Shown in pieces: positions 55,548-63,927 of a stretch of 64,000 nucleotides of DNA. The stretch comes from Burkholderia contaminans. GTDB taxonomy: Bacteria; Pseudomonadota; Gammaproteobacteria; Burkholderiales; Burkholderiaceae. How positions within the stretch are numbered: position 1 is the first letter of the stretch; every line of letters starts with the position of its first letter. The stretch is taken from assembly GCF_029633825.1 (NCBI RefSeq), contig NZ_CP090640.1:1426001-1490000 (forward strand), given 5' to 3'. Under the pieces are notes generated by a model that searched no databases, had not been told where the DNA came from, and worked only from the letters and a program-made list of their open reading frames with translations. Both the position numbers and the translations under genes were made by a program.

Positions 55548-55889
55548 ATGGAACAGTGGAATTCGCAGGACTTGCTCAAGCTTCAGCAAGACACATGCAA
55601 ACGGCTGGCTCTTCCAGAGGCGGCCTCCGAGGAGATGGTTGCTGTCGCAATCTCGACGCTAGAGAAAATGCCAGTGTATGGGACACGGATAGTATTGTCG
55701 GAAGGAGGGAACATCAGTTGGTTCTTTCACTGCGGCGAATACTCTGACGGGGATGATTTTTATCAGCCTGTGCATGCAGAGCACCTGTCGGAACTGCTCC
55801 CTTCCGTATTGAAATATTTGCGACTTCCGCCAGGATCAAAGTTCATCATTGATGATCAAGGGTACGAAGACGTGTGGATGGTCCAGTGA
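55548..55889 (+). CDS. Orphan immunity-like protein, possibly Imm33/DUF2185-like
   Basis: This 113-aa protein has EQWNSQDLLKLQQDTCKRLA, PVYGTRIVLSEGGNISWFF, GEYSDGDDFYQPVHAEHL and IIDDQGYEDVWMVQ. The W-x-x-x-G-E-Y/F-S-D, P-x-H-x-x-H-L and Y-E-D-V-W pattern resembles the Imm33/DUF2185 immunity proteins; I cannot confirm it without a profile. It has no adjacent toxin gene. Confidence 0.65.
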   Translation: MEQWNSQDLLKLQQDTCKRLALPEAASEEMVAVAISTLEKMPVYGTRIVLSEGGNISWFFHCGEYSDGDDFYQPVHAEHLSELLPSVLKYLRLPPGSKFIIDDQGYEDVWMVQ

Positions 55890-55931
55890 TGAGGGAAAAT
55901 TCGGACGAAAGTGTCCGGAACAGGCGAGCGA

Positions 55932-55965
55932 TACATCAAGGGCCGCTGTCGCGGCCCTTGATGTA
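55932..55965. terminator. Perfect 15-bp inverted repeat, likely terminator
   Basis: TACATCAAGGGCCGC and GCGGCCCTTGATGTA flank a TGTC loop, 42 bases after the orphan immunity gene. There is no T tract beyond the stem. A related GCGGCCCTTG arm occurs at 56415-56447. Confidence 0.55.
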
Positions 55966-56414
55966 TGTGGTCATCCAAGATCGGAAGAGATAGAGATCTC
56001 GCAGGCGATATGATTGATGGAGACGCACCCGGCGACGCTGGATCGAGGCGCGGCGGCCGAGTTGTTGGCGACCATCGATGCGGAGTCGGAAGAGGATGGT
56101 CAGTCGTAAAGGTCAGCGCCCCTGCGGGGCGAGGGTGAGGAGGGGGCGGGGGTAAATATGCGCTGGCAATTAGCGAAGTCTGGGGCTGCGAAGCGGCCAG
56201 AAAGAGAAAGTTAGCCCCGCTCGCCCGGCCGTCTGCTGTGCGGGCTCGAGGGGCAAGATAAATGGTGCTTCAGTCAGGATACCGACCGATATCAACATTG
56301 AGCGTGATGATGAGGAATGGATCAGCACAAGTGCCACTGAAACGGAGTTCATCGGTCCGGCGGTCCTGGTAATTTGCAGGAAATTCTGAAGCTTGCTATG
56401 GATTGGCTTCAGTA

Positions 56415-56447
56415 ACCGCAAGAGCCGCAGTTGCGGCCCTTGCGGTT
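56415..56447. repeat. Inverted repeat, possible terminator
   Basis: AACCGCAAGAGCCGCA faces TGCGGCCCTTGCGGTT with a short spacer. It follows the start-less immunity-like tail and has the same position relative to coding sequence as the hairpin at 55932. Confidence 0.5.
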
Positions 56448-56519
56448 AGCGAGGTTGCCTTGCGTCCGGGGAGCCATCAAATGGTTACTTGCGAACGAGC
56501 GGCATCAATAGGACGAGAC

Positions 56520-57242
56520 ATGGGCAGGATATTGTGCAAAACGCACCGCGCTTCCGGCGTGGTGCATGTTTCAAGTGATATCGCGGCCGATATGAAAAAA
56601 GACGCGGGGCGATTGCAGACGTTCCGCTATGACATCGACTGGCTTGGAGATGGGCTCCCCGACATCTCGTACTTCGTTTCGGCGGATATTGCGAAGCAGT
56701 CCGGGTTGCCCGAGCCTGGTGACACACCATTTGGCCCGGATTTCGAAGAAGCGCATGCGACTGTCTTTGGCGGGCTTGTCCCTGTTTGCGAAAAATGCTT
56801 TGACGAATATCTGAACAGGACCGCGTTACCGGCTCGACCCGGCAGGCACGCAGCTTCAGCTTTCCACGATCCTGAGCGGATCGAGGTAATCCCGATCGTG
56901 ACGACGGTTCAGTACCCCTCACTTGCCGCTGCATTTCAGGCACACCCGGTGCGGATTGCGGACTGGGGATACATGCGTTGCCGAGAGGCTGACCTCGCTG
57001 CCTCCGGCGTGGTGTTCTTCGATGATGTCGAAGATCCCGGAACCTGCCGGCGTGCCGCGTTTACCGGGCGGGCTGGCAATCTGATCGTGTTGACCATCGA
57101 CGTCGCTTCGATGCGGGACGTGGTACTGTTCGCGTCCGATAGTCGCATCGACACGAACCGGATGTGGCGTGACGCGTTACCCGTTGAATGGTCGGGCTGG
57201 ATCGAAGCATTCGATATCGTGTATTTCGGGAAACCGACATAG
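56520..57242 (+). CDS. Protein of unknown function in the rhs island
   Basis: The protein has 240 aa from the ATG at 56520, preceded by AGGACGAG. LCKTHRASGVVHVSSDIAAD at the start and VPVCEKCFDEYL in the middle give a CxxH and CxxC pair that could bind zinc. The rest shows no domain I recognise. It sits among immunity genes, so an immunity role is possible but unproven. Confidence 0.6.
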   Translation: MGRILCKTHRASGVVHVSSDIAADMKKDAGRLQTFRYDIDWLGDGLPDISYFVSADIAKQSGLPEPGDTPFGPDFEEAHATVFGGLVPVCEKCFDEYLNRTALPARPGRHAASAFHDPERIEVIPIVTTVQYPSLAAAFQAHPVRIADWGYMRCREADLAASGVVFFDDVEDPGTCRRAAFTGRAGNLIVLTIDVASMRDVVLFASDSRIDTNRMWRDALPVEWSGWIEAFDIVYFGKPT

Positions 57243-57319
57243 CGGGTTTGAATTCGCCGGAATTCGGCTTGGAACCTGTTACATCGAGTGAGCACAACGT
57301 CCGTCAGGAGCCGAGCGAA

Positions 57320-57472
57320 ATGGACACCGGATTCGTTGCGGACGTCGTGACTGGCACGTCCGAAGACGGCGTGCATATCGTCGGTCTCGCAGATCACGAC
57401 CCGCCATCCAGTAACCAGCAGATCGACCTGCGACGACAACTTGCCAATCACGCTGGCGTGGAATTGGCATAA
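57320..57472 (+). pseudogene. Truncated Imm10-like immunity gene
   Basis: A 50-codon frame with a good AGGAG site encodes FVADVVTGTSEDGVHIVGLA. This aligns with the N-terminus of the intact Imm10-like protein at 53189 (FVANDVSYTYEDGVHVLGMV), but the YVILQR...EFDEQD part is replaced by QIDLRRQLANHAGVELA and a stop. It is likely a decayed paralogue. Confidence 0.55.
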
Positions 57473-57538
57473 TCACGCGCGGCCGCTGCGATCTTGTGGC
57501 GGCCATGCCGCATTCACTTCGATACAACCGCAATACCC

Positions 57539-57856
57539 ATGTCGACCACCCTCGCGACCGTCGTGTCGCTGAAACACATTCTCGAACGCCCGGGCGATTT
57601 CTCCGGATGGCTCTATCTCCCGCCGACGCCATGGACGCTCGACACGGAGGGGGCATTCTCCGAAGACACCAAAGACGCCGGAGACGATGCAGTGTCGGCC
57701 ATTGCCCGGCAGCCCGGCTGGCACGTGGCGCTGGATAGCGCGACGATCGAGGACATCGTGATCAACGCGCACGACCAGATCGACGAACCGAGCGCGGCGC
57801 AGTTGTTCGACGCGTTCGTGTTCTACGTCGATAACGACGCGTTCATCCTGTTCTGA
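57539..57856 (+). CDS. Small acidic protein, probable orphan immunity protein
   Basis: This 105-aa protein has TLATVVSLKHILERPGDFSG, WLYLPPTPWTLDTEGAFSED, a central DDAVSAIARQPGWHVALDS and the end FDAFVFYVDNDAFILF. The layout (an early ILxxPxxFxGWLYLP and a late FxFYxxNDAFI) recurs in small proteins near Rhs and CDI loci, to my memory DUF7716-like. It is the last gene of the island before the T6SS cluster and is followed by a terminator. Confidence 0.6.
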   Translation: MSTTLATVVSLKHILERPGDFSGWLYLPPTPWTLDTEGAFSEDTKDAGDDAVSAIARQPGWHVALDSATIEDIVINAHDQIDEPSAAQLFDAFVFYVDNDAFILF

Positions 57857-57885
57857 CGTCACGCCGCGAGCACGTCACAAACAAA

Positions 57886-57911
57886 AAAGGACCGCCAAGC
57901 GGTCCTTTTCT
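57886..57911. terminator. Bidirectional terminator between the rhs island and tssL
   Basis: AAAAGGACCGC and GCGGTCCTTTT flank a CAA loop, with A residues before and TC after. It serves the convergent last island gene and tssL. Confidence 0.8.
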
Positions 57912-57945
57912 CATGAAGCATCAGCGCCGGAGCGAAGCCCACCCC

Positions 57946-58728
57946 TCAAGGCAACGAAATCGTCAAATTAGCCGACTCCGGCCCGACCTTGATGACTTGC
58001 GAATAAGGCGCCAGCGCCTGCAGCGTCTTGTCCTTGAGATACGTGTTGAGCCCAAGATACCCAAGCAGCGCAACCAGCGCAAAAACCGCCCCAATCGCCC
58101 AAACCGGCACCTCACGCTTGAGTCGGTGCGCGATCTGATCCGGCAGCGGCCAATGCGGCGCAAACGGCGCCCGCTTGCCCTTCATATGCGCAATCTCGTC
58201 CCCCAGCCGCGCAGTGAGGTAAGCCAGCTTCTCCGGCCCCTCGAGCAGATACTTCCCCTGGAACCCCAGCAGCAGGCACATATGAAATACCTCGAGCGAC
58301 TGCAGCCGCGCCGCGCCCTGCGCGCGACAATCCTCGAGATACTGGAAGAACTTCTCGCCCGCGAGCTGCTCGCCGAACAGCACGAGCTGCAGCGGCCGGC
58401 GTTCCCACTCCGTGCGGATCTTGAACTGCGACGACAGCACCATCTCGTCGATCGCCGCGCAGAACGCGAACTTCGCGCCGTACACGTCTTCAGCGGCGAT
58501 ATTCAGCTTCTTCGCCCCGCGCTCGAAGTCCGACAGGAATTCCTGGATGCGCGTGCTGAACTCGCCCGCGCTCTCCGGCTCCCGCCCGTTCTTGAGCAGG
58601 AACAGCATGAAGAACCCGTCGTACAGCAGGTCGAGCAGCGAGCGGGCCTGGAACGAGGCGTCGGTCGACGCCGGCGTATGCAGGGGTGCCGGCGCGTTGT
58701 CGCCGAACAGGGAAGGCGCGTAGCTCAT
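57946..58728 (-). CDS. tssL: T6SS inner-membrane protein TssL (DotU/IcmH)
   Basis: This 260-aa protein has a cytoplasmic helical domain (LLDLLYDGFFMLFLLKNGRE, DVYGAKFAFCAAIDEMVL, EKFFQYLEDCRAQ, LEVFHMCLLLGFQGKYLLEG) and a single C-terminal membrane segment (AIGAVFALVALLGYLGLNTYL). With TssJ and TssM it forms the trans-envelope complex, and it contacts TssK in the baseplate. It overlaps tssK by four bases (ATGA). Confidence 0.95.
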   Translation of the reverse strand: MSYAPSLFGDNAPAPLHTPASTDASFQARSLLDLLYDGFFMLFLLKNGREPESAGEFSTRIQEFLSDFERGAKKLNIAAEDVYGAKFAFCAAIDEMVLSSQFKIRTEWERRPLQLVLFGEQLAGEKFFQYLEDCRAQGAARLQSLEVFHMCLLLGFQGKYLLEGPEKLAYLTARLGDEIAHMKGKRAPFAPHWPLPDQIAHRLKREVPVWAIGAVFALVALLGYLGLNTYLKDKTLQALAPYSQVIKVGPESANLTISLP

Positions 58729-60071
58729 GATGTGACCGCGATCAGTTCGAATTTCAGGTCATTGATGCCAGTCGGCGCGTAGATCATCGCGGACTGGGCC
58801 TGCAGCATGCGCTCGTACAGCGGGCTACGCGAATCGAGCGCGAAGTAGCATGCGCCGGGGCGCACCGGAATTGCGGGCGGCACCTGCGGCGTGTACGAGA
58901 GCCGCACGCCGGGCATCGCCGACAGCACGAGCTTGTCGACGTCGTCGGGCGCGCCGACCTTGAAGCGGGCCGGCACCGCATCGACGAGCTCGACGCTCGG
59001 CATGTCCGCGGACACCGCCAGGTAGAACTCGGTCTTGTCGTCGATCTTGCCGGAATCGAGGCGGCCGAGGTGGAACGACGGGCGCACCTCGTCGAGCGTG
59101 ATCGCGAAGTAGCGCGTCGAAATCACGGTGTCGAGCAGCTCGCGCAGCATCAGGTCCAGACGCGCAAAGCTCGGGCCCGGATCGTCATGGCGGTACACCG
59201 GCAGGTCGGCGAGCGTGTAGCCCTTCGAGAACGTCATCAGCTGACCTGCGAGGCGCAGCAGTTCCTGGAACAGCCGCTCGGGGTGCAGCGCCGAATGCTG
59301 GTGCAGGTGCGCGAGCGTCGCGAACGCGGCGTTCGCGGTGTGCAGCAGCCAGAACGACGCGATGTCGCCCGAGCGGAATTCGATGATGTTCTTCGACGGC
59401 TCGCGGTGGAAGCCGTACAGCGCGTTTACCTTCGCCTGCAGCGCGTCGACGAGCTGGCGCAGCCGCTGGTGGAGGATCGGCGACGCGTCGATCGCGAGGC
59501 ACGGCGGCACGAAGCTGTCGTCGATCTCGAAACCGGACGTCGCGGTGCGGCGCACCCGCACGAGCGGCACCGACAGCAGCTGGTCGCGCGGTTCGCTGTG
59601 CGCGATCAGCTTGACCTGCGTCTTCAGGAACGTGATGTCGGCTTCGGCGGCGTCGGTGAAGTTGTCGCCGACGCTCGTCTGCTCGCTGACGAAGCGCGTC
59701 ATGAAGCCGGCGGCCGGATCGTCGCTGTAGTTGGTGCCGTTCTCGCGCAGCGGGTGCAGCGCGAGATAGAACACGAACTCGTTGATGCCGTCAGGCAGCG
59801 TGTCCAGCGCGATCGGCGGCGGCAGGTCGTCGGCCTGCGGCGCGGCATACAGCGCGCCGTCCGGGAACACGAGCGCCAGCTCGGCCACCCGCAGCACGTT
59901 GCTGCCGAGCGCGTCGCGGTCGATGCGCACCGAGCGCACGCCCCAGTTGTACGGCTGGATCGCCTGGATCGATTCGAACAGGCGCGCTTCGTGGTACGCG
60001 TCCTGCCGCTGAAAGTGTTGAGGCCGGAGGAACAGCCCTTCCCCCCACAGCACCTTGGCCGAATAACTCAT
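58725..60071 (-). CDS. tssK: T6SS baseplate protein TssK
   Basis: This 448-aa protein opens with VLWGEGLFLRPQHFQRQDAY, the TssK hallmark, followed by NWGVRSVRIDRDALGSNVLRV and the later GYTLADLPVYRHDDPGPSFA and RYFAITLDEVRPSFHLGRLD. TssK is a trimer that links the phage-like baseplate to TssL/TssM. It has the usual length and overlaps tssL. Confidence 0.95.
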   Translation of the reverse strand: MSYSAKVLWGEGLFLRPQHFQRQDAYHEARLFESIQAIQPYNWGVRSVRIDRDALGSNVLRVAELALVFPDGALYAAPQADDLPPPIALDTLPDGINEFVFYLALHPLRENGTNYSDDPAAGFMTRFVSEQTSVGDNFTDAAEADITFLKTQVKLIAHSEPRDQLLSVPLVRVRRTATSGFEIDDSFVPPCLAIDASPILHQRLRQLVDALQAKVNALYGFHREPSKNIIEFRSGDIASFWLLHTANAAFATLAHLHQHSALHPERLFQELLRLAGQLMTFSKGYTLADLPVYRHDDPGPSFARLDLMLRELLDTVISTRYFAITLDEVRPSFHLGRLDSGKIDDKTEFYLAVSADMPSVELVDAVPARFKVGAPDDVDKLVLSAMPGVRLSYTPQVPPAIPVRPGACYFALDSRSPLYERMLQAQSAMIYAPTGINDLKFELIAVTS

Positions 60072-60174
60072 GTCAAATCCGGTTAATGTCGCGTTGCGAT
60101 GTAATCGATTTGTTCGTGCCCGAATTAAATCGGCAATTGTTAACTCTTGTTAATTGACATTCGTGCGTCATTGT

Positions 60175-60786
60175 TTAACCGCAGGAGACCGAAGAAAGCA
60201 AATTCAGCGGTTGTGAAGGCGCACCCTGTTGCGGTGCGATGACAGTGCCGTCGGTGACCGTCATCGCGCAATTATGCAGGCCGATGATTATGCCGGATTT
60301 CTCCGACTTCACCGGGTCGAACGTCAGTTTCCATCGTTGCAGTGCGGGATCGCGGAACAGCGCGACGATGCCGAATGCCTGCGCCTCGCGCGAAACCTTC
60401 TCGGTCGCCGTATAGCGCTGGCCCGGAATCAGCGTGATTTCACGCACGTTCAGCAGATCCGCGCCCAATGCGGCCTTTTCCTTGGTCGGATCCGTGAATG
60501 CGTCGAACGGCGCCTGCTGGAACGACGTCGGGTCCTTCAGCGTATAGAGCCGCACGACGAGCGCGAGCGGCTTGTTGTCGGTCGCGGCATTCAGGTTCGG
60601 CGCCGCGGCGAGCGTGATGCCGAGGTTGCGCGGGGGCTTCTGCGCGTCGGGCAGCTCGGGCTTGCCGATGCCGGCCGCGGACATCACGGCGCTGGCGGCG
60701 GAGCCGAGCAGCGGGGCGGCCGCGCATCCGGCCAGAAGGGCGCAGGCAACCAGTGGCAGCGCGTAGCGAATCATCAGCGATCTCAT
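60175..60786 (-). CDS. tssJ: T6SS outer-membrane lipoprotein TssJ
   Basis: The protein has 203 aa from the ATG at 60786 (MRSLMIRYALPLVACALLAGC); a second ATG at 60774 is also possible. The lipobox is LLAGCAA. The transthyretin-like domain has LALVVRLYTLKDPTSFQQAPF and REITLIPGQRYTATEKVSREA with FGIVALFRDPALQRWK. TssJ anchors TssM to the outer membrane. It precedes tssK on the same strand with a 103-base AT-rich gap that has two TTGTTAA direct repeats (60137 and 60147). Confidence 0.94.
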   Translation of the reverse strand: MRSLMIRYALPLVACALLAGCAAAPLLGSAASAVMSAAGIGKPELPDAQKPPRNLGITLAAAPNLNAATDNKPLALVVRLYTLKDPTSFQQAPFDAFTDPTKEKAALGADLLNVREITLIPGQRYTATEKVSREAQAFGIVALFRDPALQRWKLTFDPVKSEKSGIIIGLHNCAMTVTDGTVIAPQQGAPSQPLNLLSSVSCG

Positions 60787-61159
60787 CGTATATCCGGCGG
60801 GCTGCCTTTTATCCCTGTCAAATCTGCCGGGTATTTCCGCGTTCGCTGCGTATCCCCGACATTGCACCGTTCAACTATTAAGCACGCCCGCGTCATGGCA
60901 GGCGCCCGGAAATTTTTTCCGCCATCCGGGCGGCAGGTCGCCAAACCAGTAAAACTTGCCCATTCCGGCCGCCAGAAAAATCGCTGCGAGCCCGCTGCGA
61001 GAGGCCATTGGAGGGGGTAGCGCCCGGTTTTAAAAGGAATTACTCTTCACACGACGATTGAATTATGAAAAATTGATCGGTACTATACCCGCGCGCTTCT
61101 TGCAAAGCAAAAGAACCAGATTCTCAACGATTAAAACTCACGCGCCGGTGGATATAACG
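60787..61159. other. Divergent promoter region of the T6SS cluster
   Basis: About 370 bases separate tssJ (left) and tagM (right). It includes the rightward promoter at 61058-61086 and an AT-rich tract from 61028 to 61135. No gene is seen. Confidence 0.5.
61058..61086 (+). promoter_or_regulatory. Probable sigma-70 promoter of tagM-tssB-tssC-hcp
   Basis: TTGAAT at 61058 and TACTAT at 61081 have an ideal 17-base spacer. The predicted start lies about 70 bases before the tagM ATG. Confidence 0.55.
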
Positions 61160-61789
61160 ATGAAAGACCGTCTCTTCGCAAAACTGTCTGGGGTAGTAGT
61201 GGCTTGCGGCGTGATCGCCGGCTGTGCGAGCCAGCCCCCCGCGCCGCCGACCGCCGACGTGTTCAACAAGTCGCTGGCGGATGCGGACGCAGTTGCGAAG
61301 GCAGGGGACCAGGACAAGGCCCTCGGCCTGTATCAGCAGCTCGCGAAGTCGGATCCGACGCGCGAAGAGCCGTGGTCGCGCATCGCGCAAATCCAGTTCG
61401 CCCAGAACCACTACGGTCAGGCAATCGTTGCCGCGCAGGAAGCGCTGCAGCGCGACGCGACCGACCGTCAGGCAAAGAGCGTGCTGGCCGTGGCCGGCCT
61501 GCGGATCGCGACGCAGTCGCTCGGCGAGCTGCGCCAGGATTCGTCGCTCGCGGGTGACGCGAAGTCCGATGCGCAGGCGCTCGCGAAGCAGCTGCGCGAT
61601 ACGCTGGGCGAATCGGCGCTGTTCCCGCCGGAAACGAAGGTCGTGAAGCCGCGCCCGCCGCGCCGTGCCGTTCATCGTGCGAAGAACGGCGCTGCACCTG
61701 CGGCCGAAGCAGCGGCGACCAGCACGCCGACGCCGCCCGCCACGCCGCAGAAGGGCGGCGCGGACCCGTTCGGCGCACTGCGCAACTGA
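61160..61789 (+). CDS. tagM: T6SS-associated TPR lipoprotein (TagM-like)
   Basis: The protein has 209 aa from the ATG at 61160. The lipoprotein signal ends VIAGCASQ. The mature part has a tetratricopeptide-like region (KSLADADAVAKAGDQDKALG, LYQQLAKSDPTREEPWSRIAQIQFAQNHY, AIVAAQEALQRDATDRQAK) and a Pro/Ala-rich end. A lipoprotein with TPR at this place in Burkholderia T6SS clusters has been called TagM. Its role in assembly is not settled. Confidence 0.78.
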   Translation: MKDRLFAKLSGVVVACGVIAGCASQPPAPPTADVFNKSLADADAVAKAGDQDKALGLYQQLAKSDPTREEPWSRIAQIQFAQNHYGQAIVAAQEALQRDATDRQAKSVLAVAGLRIATQSLGELRQDSSLAGDAKSDAQALAKQLRDTLGESALFPPETKVVKPRPPRRAVHRAKNGAAPAAEAAATSTPTPPATPQKGGADPFGALRN

Positions 61790-61835
61790 CCGCAAAACTG
61801 ACGCGATAACCACAACTAACCTGGGAGCCGTCGAG

Positions 61836-62351
61836 ATGGCCAAGAAAGAAAGCATTCAGAAAAGCTTGCAGAAAATACGGCCGCCGCGCGTCCAATTGAC
61901 CTACGAGGTCGAGAAGGGCGATGCGATCGAGGTGAAGGAACTGCCGTTCGTCGTCGGGGTCGTCGGCGATCTGGCGGGCCAGTCCGAAATCGAGCAGCCG
62001 AAGCTGCGCGACCGTAAATTCGTCAACATCGATCGCGACAATTTCGACGACGTGATGAAGGCGATCGAGCCGCGTGCCGCGTTCCAGGTGGAAAACCGCC
62101 TGAGCCCGGAAGGCGGCAAGTTCGCGGTCGACCTGAAGTTCCGTTCGCTGTCGGATTTCAGCCCGGACGAAGTCGTCGAACAGGTCGAGCCGCTGCGCCG
62201 CCTGCTCGAGGCGCGCTCGAAGCTCGCCGACCTGCGCAACAAGCTCGCCGGCAACGACAAGCTCGAGGATCTGCTGTCCGAGGTGCTGAAGAACACGCAG
62301 CAGCTGCAGGAGCTCGCGAAGGGCACGGGCAGCGACAAAGACGGCGAATGA
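61836..62351 (+). CDS. tssB: T6SS contractile sheath small subunit TssB (VipA)
   Basis: This 171-aa protein has SIQKSLQKIRPPRVQLTYEV, LPFVVGVVGDLAGQSE, RKFVNIDRDNFDDVMKAI and FRSLSDFSPDEVVEQVEPLR. It pairs with TssC to form the contractile sheath around the Hcp tube. The ATG follows GGGAGCC. Spacing to tssC is 15 bases. Confidence 0.97.
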   Translation: MAKKESIQKSLQKIRPPRVQLTYEVEKGDAIEVKELPFVVGVVGDLAGQSEIEQPKLRDRKFVNIDRDNFDDVMKAIEPRAAFQVENRLSPEGGKFAVDLKFRSLSDFSPDEVVEQVEPLRRLLEARSKLADLRNKLAGNDKLEDLLSEVLKNTQQLQELAKGTGSDKDGE

Positions 62352-62366
62352 CGACGGAGTGTTGAG

Positions 62367-63857
62367 ATGAACCAGCAAACGGCTGCGGCCCAAGCGAGCG
62401 GCGCGGAATACGCCGCCGGGACTTCGCTGCTCGACGACATCGTCGAGAAGAGCAAGGTCGCGAAATCCGATTCCGAGCATGCGCGTGCGAAGGACCTGAT
62501 CGGCGAACTCGTGCACCAGGTGCTCGACGGCACGGTGATCGTGTCGGACAACCTGTCGGCCACGATCGACGCGCGCGTCGCGGAACTGGACCGCCTGATT
62601 TCCACGCAGCTTTCCGCAGTGATGCACGCGCCGGAATTCCAGCGCCTCGAAAGCACGTGGCGCGGGATGGACTACCTGGTCAAGGAAAGCAACACCGGCC
62701 AGACGATCAAGATCAAGGCGCTGCACGCACCGAAGCGCGACCTCGTGCGCGATTTCAAGGGCGCGAGCGAGTTCGACCAGAGCGCGCTGTTCAAGAAGGT
62801 CTACGAAGAAGAATTCGGCACGTTCGGCGGCTCGCCGTTCGGTGCGCTGATCGGCGATTACGAGATCTCGCGCCAGCCGGAAGACATGTACTTCATCGAG
62901 CAGATGTCGCACGTTGCAGCGGCCGCGCATGCGCCATTCATCGCGTCGGCATCGCCCGAGCTGCTCGGCCTCGAGTCGTTCTCCGACCTCGGCAAGCCGC
63001 GCGACCTGGGCAAGGTGTTCGATACGGTCGAATATGCGAAGTGGAAGTCGTTCCGCGACGCCGAAGATTCGCGCTACGTCGGCCTGACGCTGCCGCGCTT
63101 CCTCGGCCGCCTGCCGTTCAATCCGAAGGACGGCCAGACCGCGGAGAACTTCAACTTCGTCGAGGACGTCGACGGCACCGACCACGACAAGTACCTGTGG
63201 TGCAACGCCGCGTGGGCGTTCGCTGCGCGCCTGACGGCCGCATTCGACGACTTCGGCTGGTGCGCGGCGATCCGCGGCGTCGAAGGCGGCGGCCTCGTCG
63301 AGGATCTGCCGACCCACACGTTCAAGACCGACGACGGTGAAGTCGCGCTGAAGTGCCCGACCGAAATCGCGATCACCGATCGCCGCGAGAAGGAGCTGAG
63401 CGACCTCGGCTTCATCCCGCTCGTCCATTGCAAGAACTCAGATTACGCCGCGTTCTTCGCTGCGCAGTCGGTGCAGAAACCCAAGAAATACAGCACCGAC
63501 AGCGCGAATGCGAACGCCGTCCTGTCCGCCCAGCTTCAGTACATCTTCTCGGTATCGCGCGTCGCGCACTACCTGAAGGCGATGATGCGGGACAAGATCG
63601 GCAGCTTCGCATCGGCGCAGAACGTGGAGACTTTCCTCAACCGGTGGATTTCGCAGTACGTCCTGCTCGACGACAACGCCTCGCAGGAACAGAAAGCGCA
63701 ATTTCCGCTGCGCGAGGCATCCATACAAGTGTCGGAGATTCCGGGCAAGCCGGGCTCGTATCGTTCGGTCGCGTTCCTGCGCCCGCACTTTCAGCTCGAC
63801 GAACTCTCGATTTCTCTGCGACTTGTCGCTGATCTGCCCAAACCGGCAAATTCATAA
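62367..63857 (+). CDS. tssC: T6SS contractile sheath large subunit TssC (VipB)
   Basis: This 496-aa protein has the core FQRLESTWRGMDYLVKES, IKIKALHAPKRDLVRDFKGA, FGGSPFGALIGDYEISRQPED, HAPFIASASPELLGLESFSDL and the C-terminal MRDKIGSFASAQNVETFLNR, NPxFQL-like FLRPHFQLDELSISLRLVAD. With TssB it forms the sheath whose contraction fires the spike. Confidence 0.97.
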   Translation: MNQQTAAAQASGAEYAAGTSLLDDIVEKSKVAKSDSEHARAKDLIGELVHQVLDGTVIVSDNLSATIDARVAELDRLISTQLSAVMHAPEFQRLESTWRGMDYLVKESNTGQTIKIKALHAPKRDLVRDFKGASEFDQSALFKKVYEEEFGTFGGSPFGALIGDYEISRQPEDMYFIEQMSHVAAAAHAPFIASASPELLGLESFSDLGKPRDLGKVFDTVEYAKWKSFRDAEDSRYVGLTLPRFLGRLPFNPKDGQTAENFNFVEDVDGTDHDKYLWCNAAWAFAARLTAAFDDFGWCAAIRGVEGGGLVEDLPTHTFKTDDGEVALKCPTEIAITDRREKELSDLGFIPLVHCKNSDYAAFFAAQSVQKPKKYSTDSANANAVLSAQLQYIFSVSRVAHYLKAMMRDKIGSFASAQNVETFLNRWISQYVLLDDNASQEQKAQFPLREASIQVSEIPGKPGSYRSVAFLRPHFQLDELSISLRLVADLPKPANS

Positions 63858-63927
63858 GCGAGTAAATCGCCCGGGCGGGCCGCCTGGGTAGGACGTTAAA
63901 ACCACCTCTTTGGGGAGTCGAAGGGCC

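Larger units (their letters stand above)
55890..56519. other. Gene-poor stretch with remnants
   Basis: This stretch of about 630 bases holds the inverted repeat at 55932, a 30-codon open frame at 56017-56109 (METHPATLDRGAAAELLATI) with no clear ribosome site, and an open but start-less tail at about 56270-56388 (VRIPTDINIERDDEEW, FIGPAVLVICRKF, TGA) that looks like the 3' end of a lost immunity gene. A second inverted repeat lies at 56415-56447. Confidence 0.4.

Noticed and set aside
43600-57900. Insertion sequence or transposase remnants explaining the island
   Set aside because: No transposase motif or paired terminal inverted repeats were found; the structure is explained by rhs-core duplication.
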